Origin: Dehalococcoidia bacterium
GTDB lineage: Bacteria; Chloroflexota; Dehalococcoidia; Dehalococcoidales; CSSed11-197
Length of the DNA stretch: 6,867 bases
Direction: 5' to 3'
NCBI GenBank assembly: GCA_003563865.1
Contig: PWTP01000166.1
Span: 1-6,867, forward strand
This document shows positions 1 to 5,569 of this stretch, piece after piece. Position 1 is the stretch's first letter. Every line of letters starts with the position of its first letter. The notes beneath the pieces were generated by a model. The model was not told where the DNA came from and did no database searches. It saw only the letters and a program-made list of their open reading frames with translations. The translations under genes were made by a program, and so were the position numbers.

Positions 1-8
1 ATCAATTA

Positions 9-623
9 CTATACTCTTGCCCAGGCTTTTTCATATTTCTTCTGGTATACTGCTTCATGCTCCTGCCATAATCTCCGTTTTTTGTTTGATGTATAAACCG
101 TCACAAACCCTTCATCCTGCAATAAACGTACCAACAAATTGGTATCCAGTGTATGCAGGCCAAACTTGAATGATGAACGATCATCAATCCGGGTCAGCCA
201 TTCGGGATAAACCAGTTCTGCTGAAACAAAGTATCCGTCAACTTTGGTGATTCGTCCAATTTCTCCTACAGCTCTTTGCCAATCGGGTATATGGTGCAAC
301 ACACCAAAAGCCAGCACCAGATCCTGCGTCCGGTCTTCGAAAGACAACTCCCTGGCGTCTTGTTTTAAAAATTTAACCCCGGTATTTGTATTTGCCTTAA
401 TCGCTTTTTCCAGTTCTTTTTCGTCAATATCAATACCGGTCACCCTGGCATCATACTCAGACCCAAGAAACATGGTTATATTACCTTGCCCACAACCGAT
501 ATCAAGAAACTGCCGGCCATCATCCAGCCGGGTGTAGGATAATAGTTTTTTTGCCAGTTTAATACCGTTGTTACCACTCGAAGTACGGTTAACCATCCAC
601 TTTTCAATGCGGTTCATTTTCAT
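9..623 (-). CDS. Class I SAM-dependent methyltransferase, substrate unknown
   Basis: This 204-residue protein has the core of a Rossmann-fold (class I) SAM methyltransferase of the Methyltransf_11/25 type. Motif I is DIGCGQG at residues 41-47. The acidic end of strand 2 is GIDID at 63-67, which would hold the ribose of SAM. A QDA motif sits at 88-90, and AFGVLHHIPDW (105-115) is the usual post-motif segment. I see no signal peptide or membrane helix, so it is probably cytosolic. The substrate cannot be read from the sequence; small-molecule, quinone-like or lipid substrates are all possible. The ATG lies four bases after the leuC stop and no good Shine-Dalgarno precedes it, so translation probably depends on ribosomes finishing leuC. 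ATG codons at residues 3 and 10 are alternative starts but have no better site. It occupies the place where leuD is normally found. The family call is firm and the function is open. Confidence 0.87.
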   Translation of the reverse strand: MKMNRIEKWMVNRTSSGNNGIKLAKKLLSYTRLDDGRQFLDIGCGQGNITMFLGSEYDARVTGIDIDEKELEKAIKANTNTGVKFLKQDARELSFEDRTQDLVLAFGVLHHIPDWQRAVGEIGRITKVDGYFVSAELVYPEWLTRIDDRSSFKFGLHTLDTNLLVRLLQDEGFVTVYTSNKKRRLWQEHEAVYQKKYEKAWARV

Positions 624-627
624 GGTT

Positions 628-1878
628 TTAAAGCATATCCGGATTCATTATTCTGCCTGCAACAGCACTGGCAGCAGCTACAGCCGGATTTGATAAATAA
701 ACTTCTGATTTAGGACTGCCCATTCTTCCAACAAAATTACGGTTAGTGGTGGCAATTGCCTTCTCTCCAGCTGCCAGAATGCCCATATGGCCACCAAGAC
801 AGGGCCCGCAGGTCGGAGTACTAACCACACAACCAGACTCGATAAATATTTCTATCAACCCTTCTCTCAATGCGTCTAGATACACTGCTTGTGAACCCGG
901 AATGATTATGCAGCGCACATCCGATTTAATTGCTTTGCCTTTTAATACCCGGGCAGCTACCCTCAGATCTTCAATACGGCCATTGGTACAACTGCCGATT
1001 ACTGACTGATCAATTACAATAGAGGATGCCTTGCTTACCGGTCTTGTGTTGGAAGGCAAGTGAGGAAAAGCCACCTGAGGTTCTATTTTAGACACATCAT
1101 ATTCAATGACCCTGAAATACTCGCCACAGGCGTCTCTCGGGTAAACCTTATATGGCTTTCTAGCCCGGCCGTTTACATACTCTTTTGTTTTTTCATCTGC
1201 ATAAAACAACCCGGCTTTTGCCCCGGCTTCGATTGCCATATTAGCCATGGTAAACCGCCCTTCCAGGGAAAGATTCTCTATGGCTTCACCTCCAAACTCC
1301 ATAGCTGAATAAAGGGCTCCATCGACGCCGATATCTCCTATGGTGTGCAGGATAAAGTCTTTGCCATTTACCCAGTTTTGAGGCCGGCCACGATAATTAA
1401 ACCGTAGAGTTTGGGGCACTTTCATCCATATCTCGCCAGTTGCCATGGCTGAGGCTATATCAGTTGAACCCATACCGGTAGCAAAAGCACCCAGTGCTCC
1501 GTATGTACAGGTATGAGAGTCTGCTCCTATTACTACATCTCCGGGCAGTACCAGGCCTTCTTCGTGCAGTAGAACATGCTCTATGCCTGCCCGGCCGGTT
1601 TCATAATAATGGCAACCCTGCTGAACACAAAATTCTCTAATTATTTTGGCCTGCTCAGCCGAAGCAATGTCTTTATTGGGGGTAAAATGGTCGGGAACCA
1701 TAACCACTTTTTGGGGATCAAAGACCTTCCCGACTCCAATTTTATTAAATTCGCGTATTGCTATTGGCCCGGTTATATCGTTGGCCAGCACCATATCTAC
1801 TTTTACATTCAAAAACTCGCCGGGACTGACTTTGTCCCTGGAGCTGTGGACAGCCAAAATGGCTTCGGCAAGTGTCAT
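628..1878 (-). CDS. leuC: 3-isopropylmalate dehydratase large subunit, type 2 (LeuC)
   Basis: This is the large catalytic subunit of isopropylmalate isomerase, which converts 2-isopropylmalate to 3-isopropylmalate in leucine synthesis using a [4Fe-4S] cluster. At 416 residues it matches the shorter LeuC type found in archaea, Thermotoga, Clostridia and Dehalococcoidia rather than the roughly 466-residue proteobacterial form. The three cluster cysteines are visible: Cys297 in GSCTNGR, and Cys357 and Cys360 in TCGPC. Other aconitase-family motifs are GADSHTCTYGALG (118-130) and TNRNFVGRMG (378-387). The ATG start is supported by AAGGGG at 1885-1890, six bases upstream, and by the family-typical N-terminus (MTLAEAILA). 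The close relatives homoaconitase and AksD cannot be excluded from sequence alone, but the leuA and ilv neighbours favour LeuC. It needs the small subunit LeuD, which is not encoded in this window. Confidence 0.93.
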   Translation of the reverse strand: MTLAEAILAVHSSRDKVSPGEFLNVKVDMVLANDITGPIAIREFNKIGVGKVFDPQKVVMVPDHFTPNKDIASAEQAKIIREFCVQQGCHYYETGRAGIEHVLLHEEGLVLPGDVVIGADSHTCTYGALGAFATGMGSTDIASAMATGEIWMKVPQTLRFNYRGRPQNWVNGKDFILHTIGDIGVDGALYSAMEFGGEAIENLSLEGRFTMANMAIEAGAKAGLFYADEKTKEYVNGRARKPYKVYPRDACGEYFRVIEYDVSKIEPQVAFPHLPSNTRPVSKASSIVIDQSVIGSCTNGRIEDLRVAARVLKGKAIKSDVRCIIIPGSQAVYLDALREGLIEIFIESGCVVSTPTCGPCLGGHMGILAAGEKAIATTNRNFVGRMGSPKSEVYLSNPAVAAASAVAGRIMNPDML

Positions 1879-1908
1879 AAATAACCCCTTATTTAAAGTC
1901 CAACTATC

Positions 1909-2310
1909 TTAATTATCGTCTTCACTAATAAGCCATAAAACAAGCAAAGCGATGGCAGTAGCTGCCAGCCCGATGTAATAGAGACCGGTACCTATAGCCA
2001 GCCCAATCCCGGCAGCAATCCAGATACTGGTAGCTGTAGTCAGGCCTTTAACCCCTCCATGGTCACGATGAAGAATAGCACCGGCTCCCAAAAAACCAAC
2101 CCCGGTAACAATACCGGCAGCGATACGGGTTGGATCACCACCAAAAAACCCTTGTGCCGAAACTACAGTAAATATTGCTGCACCGGTGGAAATCAATGCC
2201 AGATCACGTATCCCGGCAGGTTTACCGGCCTTCCAGCGTTCAAAACCGATAATGCCGCCCAGAACGGCCGCCACCACTAATCTTAAAATTATTTCTATTT
2301 CAGGCCACAC
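1909..2310 (-). CDS. MgtC/SapB-family small membrane protein
   Basis: This 133-residue, very hydrophobic protein has the signature motifs of the MgtC/SapB family: GFERWKAGKPAGIRD (22-36), DPTRIAAGIVTGVGFLGAGAIL (59-80) and VKGLTTATSIWIAAGIG (87-103). About five membrane segments can be seen, near residues 5-23, 37-54, 63-80, 90-107 and 109-127. It lacks the extra C-terminal ACT-like domain of Salmonella MgtC, so it belongs to the short form. MgtC of pathogens is linked to low-magnesium growth and inhibition of the F-type ATP synthase, but most short homologues have no known role. I therefore give no specific function. The start is GTG, three bases after the leuA stop, with a strong AAAGGAG eight bases upstream inside the leuA reading frame. 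The leuC start follows after 30 bases. A membrane protein of this kind is an unexpected member of a leucine operon. Confidence 0.9.
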   Translation of the reverse strand: MWPEIEIILRLVVAAVLGGIIGFERWKAGKPAGIRDLALISTGAAIFTVVSAQGFFGGDPTRIAAGIVTGVGFLGAGAILHRDHGGVKGLTTATSIWIAAGIGLAIGTGLYYIGLAATAIALLVLWLISEDDN

Positions 2311-2313
2311 TAC

Positions 2314-3834
2314 CTATTCTCCTTTGCTGTTACGTTCAGCTAAAAGACGGTTTAAGGCGTTCATGTAAGCTTTGGCCGAAGCGGTGATGATATCAGTATC
2401 AGCTCCTCGTCCGGTGTAACTGATACCTTCACTTTCGACGCGTATGAGAACTTCTCCCATGGCATCAATACCCTCAGTAACAGATTTTACAGTAAATTCA
2501 GTTAGACTATTAGGCACTTTCACTATACGGTTAATGGCTTTGTAGACAGCATCAACCGGACCGGTACCCAGCGCTGCATCGGCCAGTTTTTCCCCTTCAG
2601 GCCCTGAAAGAACAACTGCTGCTGTCGGAATTCCAGCTCCACAGGTAACCTGAAGCCGGTCAAGGTGATACACCTCGACTATAGTACGTTTTTCTTCGGC
2701 TACAAGTGATTCTATATCCCGGTCGGTTACTATTCTCTTTTTGTCTGCCAGTTCTTTGAAAGCAGCGAATGCGCGGCTAAAATCTTCCTCACTTAAAGTA
2801 AAACCCAGTTCAGCCAATCGCTCTTTAAACGCATGCCGTCCGCTTAGTTTACCCAGCACAAGGCTGGAAGAAGGAACGCCTACTTTCTGCGGTTCAATTA
2901 TTTCGTATGTTTTGGGCATTTTGATAACACCATCCTGATGAATGCCAGATTGGTGCCGGAAAGCATTAACCCCTACGATAGCTTTATTAGGCTGGACTGG
3001 AAAACCGGTTATTTCACTCACAAGCCGGCTTGCCCGGTATATTTGTTCAGTCTTTATGCCGGTTTCTACCTTATATAAATCTTGACGGGTAGTAATTGAC
3101 ATCACTATCTCTTCCAGCGAAGCGTTGCCGGCTCTTTCACCAATACCATTAATTGTACACTCAACCTGACGGGCGCCGGCATTAACCGCCGCCAGGCTGT
3201 TGGCAACAGCCAGCCCTAAATCATTATGGCAATGAACACTGATAATAGCCCGGCCGATACTGGGGACATTCTCACATATATCACTTATAAAACCACCGAA
3301 TTCTTCCGGCATAGCATATCCAACCGTATCGGGTATATTTATAGTAGTAGCCCCGGATTTAATAGCCTGCTCACAGATTCTATAAACAAAAACCGGATCT
3401 GCCCTTGAAGCATCCATGGGAGAAAATTCGACGTCATGCACATATCGTTTGGCATAAGCCACCATGCTACTGGCAAGCTGGAGAACTTCTTCGGGGCTCT
3501 TGTGTAACTGATGTGCCATCTGTATTTGAGAAGCTGAAATAAAAACATGGATACGTGGTGAACGAGCCTGCTTTACGGCCTCCCAGGCTTTATCTATATC
3601 TTTGGAATTTGCTCTGGCAAGAGCGCAAACAACCGGTTCCTTCAGTTGCCGGCTTATAAGCTTAACTGCATCAAAATCACCCGGAGAACTAACCGGAAAG
3701 CCCGCTTCAATAACATCCACCCCCAATTTTTCCAGTTGCCGGGCTATTTCAAGTTTTTCCTCTTTATTAAGTGTTGTTCCGGCTGCCTGCTCGCCGTCTC
3801 TCAGTGTGGTATCAAAGATAATCACCTTTTCCAT
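2314..3834 (-). CDS. leuA: 2-isopropylmalate synthase (LeuA)
   Basis: This enzyme condenses acetyl-CoA with 2-oxoisovalerate to give 2-isopropylmalate, the committed step of leucine synthesis. The 506-residue length is normal for bacterial LeuA. The N-terminal HMGL-like TIM barrel has [10 protein letters not shown] (7-16, Arg12 and the metal ligand Asp13), HCHNDLG (201-207, metal ligands His201 and His203) and GNASLEE (236-242). The linker carries [10 protein letters not shown] (294-303) and the AcCoA-side motif [10 protein letters not shown] (327-336). A C-terminal LeuA dimer/allosteric domain (about 385-500) ends in [20 protein letters not shown], so leucine feedback inhibition is expected. 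Citramalate synthase is related, but the complete regulatory domain with [12 protein letters not shown] (423-434) and the leuC neighbour fit LeuA better. The ATG is preceded by GAGGAG at 3841-3846, six bases away. Its last codons contain the ribosome site for the next gene. Confidence 0.94.
   Translation of the reverse strand: MEKVIIFDTTLRDGEQAAGTTLNKEEKLEIARQLEKLGVDVIEAGFPVSSPGDFDAVKLISRQLKEPVVCALARANSKDIDKAWEAVKQARSPRIHVFISASQIQMAHQLHKSPEEVLQLASSMVAYAKRYVHDVEFSPMDASRADPVFVYRICEQAIKSGATTINIPDTVGYAMPEEFGGFISDICENVPSIGRAIISVHCHNDLGLAVANSLAAVNAGARQVECTINGIGERAGNASLEEIVMSITTRQDLYKVETGIKTEQIYRASRLVSEITGFPVQPNKAIVGVNAFRHQSGIHQDGVIKMPKTYEIIEPQKVGVPSSSLVLGKLSGRHAFKERLAELGFTLSEEDFSRAFAAFKELADKKRIVTDRDIESLVAEEKRTIVEVYHLDRLQVTCGAGIPTAAVVLSGPEGEKLADAALGTGPVDAVYKAINRIVKVPNSLTEFTVKSVTEGIDAMGEVLIRVESEGISYTGRGADTDIITASAKAYMNALNRLLAERNSKGE
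2319..2325 (-). promoter_or_regulatory. Ribosome binding site of the MgtC-like gene, inside the leuA 3' end
   Basis: On the minus strand the sequence reads AAAGGAG followed by eight bases and then GTG. The site is formed by the final Ser-Lys-Gly-Glu codons of leuA, and the leuA stop lies between it and the GTG. This supports the GTG as the true start at 2310 and suggests translational coupling of the two genes. Confidence 0.8.
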
Positions 3835-3876
3835 TGTCTACTCCTCGGTATATTTTGAATCTGCCAATCAATACTA

Positions 3877-3906
3877 CCCCTCCGCCCCTTTTACCAGGGG
3901 GAGGGG
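3877..3906. repeat. GC-rich imperfect palindrome in the ilvC-leuA gap
   Basis: CCCCTC (3877-3882) pairs with GAGGGG (3901-3906), and CCCC (3885-3888) pairs with GGGG (3897-3900). This leaves a two-base bulge (CG) and an eight-base loop (TTTTACCA). It resembles the CCCTC/GAGGG-type dispersed palindromic repeats seen in many copies between genes in several bacterial genomes, and the flank AAGGTTGAGG looks like the tail often found in such repeats. On the transcribed minus strand no clean T-run follows, so it is not a textbook terminator. It could still pause transcription or protect the mRNA end between ilvC and leuA. The multi-copy nature is an inference; only one copy is in the window. Confidence 0.6.
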
Positions 3907-3922
3907 ACGGTAAGGTTGAGGC

Positions 3923-3939
3923 TTTCTCTCAAGGAGAAA
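3923..3939. repeat. Small inverted repeat next to the GC-rich palindrome
   Basis: TTTCTC (3923-3928) and GAGAAA (3934-3939) form a perfect six-base stem with a five-base loop. It lies 16 bases from the larger palindrome, on the ilvC side. It may be the outer part of the same repeat element or a second mRNA hairpin. The stem is short and AT-containing, so chance is possible. Confidence 0.35.
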
Positions 3940-4009
3940 CAATTTTCGATAATATATCTACTAAACGGTTTAAACATAATTTAAGCCTGAAACAACTATA
4001 TTGTCTTCT

Positions 4010-5008
4010 TTATTTACTATCCTTAAGCCAGGGCATCATTTCTCTCAACTCTTCTCCAACCTCTTCAATGAGTTCGCTTTCTTCCCAGCGTTTCATGGCA
4101 TTATAGGTAGGCCTATTGGCCTGGTTTTCCAAAATCCACTCTTTAGCAAAAGTTCCATCTTGAATCTCGGCCAGTATTTCAGCCATCTCTTCAAGCACTG
4201 CTTCATTAATAACCCTGTGCCCCCTGGTGTAATCGCCATACTCAGCAGTATCACTCACCGAGTAACGCATATAGTTCATGCCACCTTTATATATCAGGTC
4301 CACAATTAACTTAAGCTCGTGCAAGCACTCGAAATAGGCAATTTCAGGTTGATACCCGGCTTCAACCAGTGTATTAAATCCGGCTTTTATTAATGAGGTT
4401 ACTCCACCACACAGGACAGCTTGTTCACCAAATAGATCTGTTTCAGTTTCTTCTTCGAAAGAAGTCTCTATCACTCCGGCTTTGCCTGAACCGATACCTG
4501 AAGCATAAGCCAGCGCAAGCCCCAGCGCCTGACCACTGGCATCCTGGTGCACAGCTACCAGTGCCGGAGCTCCGGTGCCTTCAACATACACCTGCCTTAA
4601 CATATGCCCCGGGCATTTAGGAGCAATCATGGTAACATCCACATCATCTGGTGGAATAATCTGATTATAATGAATATTAAATCCATGAGAAAACATCAGC
4701 ATTTTACCGGCTTTCAGTTCAGGGGCGATTGAATCTGTGTATATTTTTGATTGAAGCGTATCGGGAGCAAGCAGCATTATAATGTCGGCCTTACCGGCAA
4801 GTTGAGATGCACTCATAACATCAAACCCGGCCATTTTGGCTGCTTGCCAGTTCTTGCTTCCTTCCATTTCTGCCACAATCACATTAATCCCGCTGTCACG
4901 CAAATTCTGAGCCTGCGCATGCCCCTGACTGCCATAGCCAATTATGCCAACTACCTTGTTTTTGATAAGTTCCAAATTACAATCCTCATCGTAGTAAATG
5001 GTTGCCAT
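4010..5008 (-). CDS. ilvC: Ketol-acid reductoisomerase, class I (IlvC)
   Basis: This enzyme converts 2-acetolactate to 2,3-dihydroxyisovalerate, and acetohydroxybutyrate to the isoleucine precursor, using Mg2+ and a nicotinamide cofactor. Its 332 residues match class I KARI. The N-terminal Rossmann domain has [12 protein letters not shown] (24-35). The all-helical C-terminal domain carries the metal and substrate residues Asp191 and Glu195 (DLFGEQ), Glu227 and Glu231 (ECLHE) and Ser252. His108 (SHGF) and Lys131 (APKCPGH) complete the active site. The cofactor loop is unusual: residues 45-54 read [10 protein letters not shown] where NADPH-dependent enzymes usually have VGLRxGSxSW. The phosphate-binding Arg is thus Met48, the last loop Ser is Asn53, and an acidic Glu47 is present, which points to NADH use (inference). 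The ATG follows AAAGGAG (5016-5022) with seven bases of spacing. It begins 63 bases after ilvN and is followed by the longest gap in the block. Confidence 0.97.
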   Translation of the reverse strand: MATIYYDEDCNLELIKNKVVGIIGYGSQGHAQAQNLRDSGINVIVAEMEGSKNWQAAKMAGFDVMSASQLAGKADIIMLLAPDTLQSKIYTDSIAPELKAGKMLMFSHGFNIHYNQIIPPDDVDVTMIAPKCPGHMLRQVYVEGTGAPALVAVHQDASGQALGLALAYASGIGSGKAGVIETSFEEETETDLFGEQAVLCGGVTSLIKAGFNTLVEAGYQPEIAYFECLHELKLIVDLIYKGGMNYMRYSVSDTAEYGDYTRGHRVINEAVLEEMAEILAEIQDGTFAKEWILENQANRPTYNAMKRWEESELIEEVGEELREMMPWLKDSK

Positions 5009-5071
5009 GTAAAATCTCCTTTGTGTTTTATTCTTCCCGCCTTATTATACCTTGATTGGTAAACATATTTT

Positions 5072-5569
5072 TTAAATCGATGTATTATCTCCTCGTGTCA
5101 TGGCAATATACCCGGTCCTTGCGATTTCTTTAATGCCAAATGTTTTGAGCAGTTTGTACAATGTCTCAACTTTGGCAGTATCACCAGTAACCTCGATGGT
5201 CACCGAATCGGGAGCTACATCAACAATTTTTGCTCTGAATATATCCACTATCTGGATTATCTCGCTTCTGGAAGAAGAGTTGGCGTGTACCTTTACAAGC
5301 GCAAGTTCACGCCCAATAGTATCACGGTTAGTGATATCGGTCACTTTAACAATATCGATATTTTTTTCCAGCTGTTTCCTCACCTGTTCTACCTGACCGG
5401 TAGAACCTTCAACAACAATGGTAACCCTGGAAATATTAGGTAGTTCACTATGGCCAACTGCGATAGAGTCCATATTAAAACCCCGTCTCCTGAACAGGCT
5501 CGATATACGGTTGAAGACACCCGGTTTATCGATTACCAGAGCCACTATGGTGTGCTTTTGTGCGGCCAT
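5072..5569 (-). CDS. ilvN: Acetolactate synthase regulatory (small) subunit (IlvN/IlvH type)
   Basis: This 165-residue protein is the regulatory partner of IlvB; it activates the catalytic subunit and normally confers valine feedback inhibition. The N-terminal ACT domain (about 5-78) contains DKPGVFNRISSLFRRRGFNMDS (14-35) and SRVTIVVEG (47-55). The C-terminal ALS_ss_C domain follows (about 85-160), with RELALVKV (87-94) and the closing IARTGYIAMTRG (149-160). Length and domain order match E. coli IlvH. Compared with IlvH, Gly14 and Asn29 of the valine site appear as Gly17 and Asn32, but the Asn11 position is Asp14. The ATG lies 25 bases inside the end of ilvB and is served by GAGGTG at 5575-5580. 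The homology of the first residues supports this start. The overlap implies coupled synthesis of both subunits. Confidence 0.96.
   Translation of the reverse strand: MAAQKHTIVALVIDKPGVFNRISSLFRRRGFNMDSIAVGHSELPNISRVTIVVEGSTGQVEQVRKQLEKNIDIVKVTDITNRDTIGRELALVKVHANSSSRSEIIQIVDIFRAKIVDVAPDSVTIEVTGDTAKVETLYKLLKTFGIKEIARTGYIAMTRGDNTSI

Noticed and set aside
129..186. Two perfect 6-base inverted repeats within the methyltransferase gene (TACCAA/TTGGTA at 129-144 and TGATGA/TCATCA at 171-186).
   Set aside because: They are short, unrelated in sequence and inside a coding region with normal motifs. Chance explains them.
3835..4009. T-box or leucine-type attenuator upstream of leuA.
   Set aside because: I could not find a T-box-like conserved core, a short leader peptide with Leu/Val/Ile codon runs, or a terminator with a T-run on the minus strand.
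3834..4309. Overlapping plus-strand open frames of about 90-100 codons across the ilvC-leuA gap and the end of ilvC.
   Set aside because: They run antisense to the well-conserved ilvC, show no recognisable domain or ribosome site, and have the composition of shadow frames.
5044..5049. Perfect TATAAT on the minus strand in the ilvN-ilvC gap, a possible internal promoter for ilvC.
   Set aside because: No acceptable -35 box is found 16-18 bases upstream, where the sequence is an A-run. The gap is AT-rich enough for chance occurrence.
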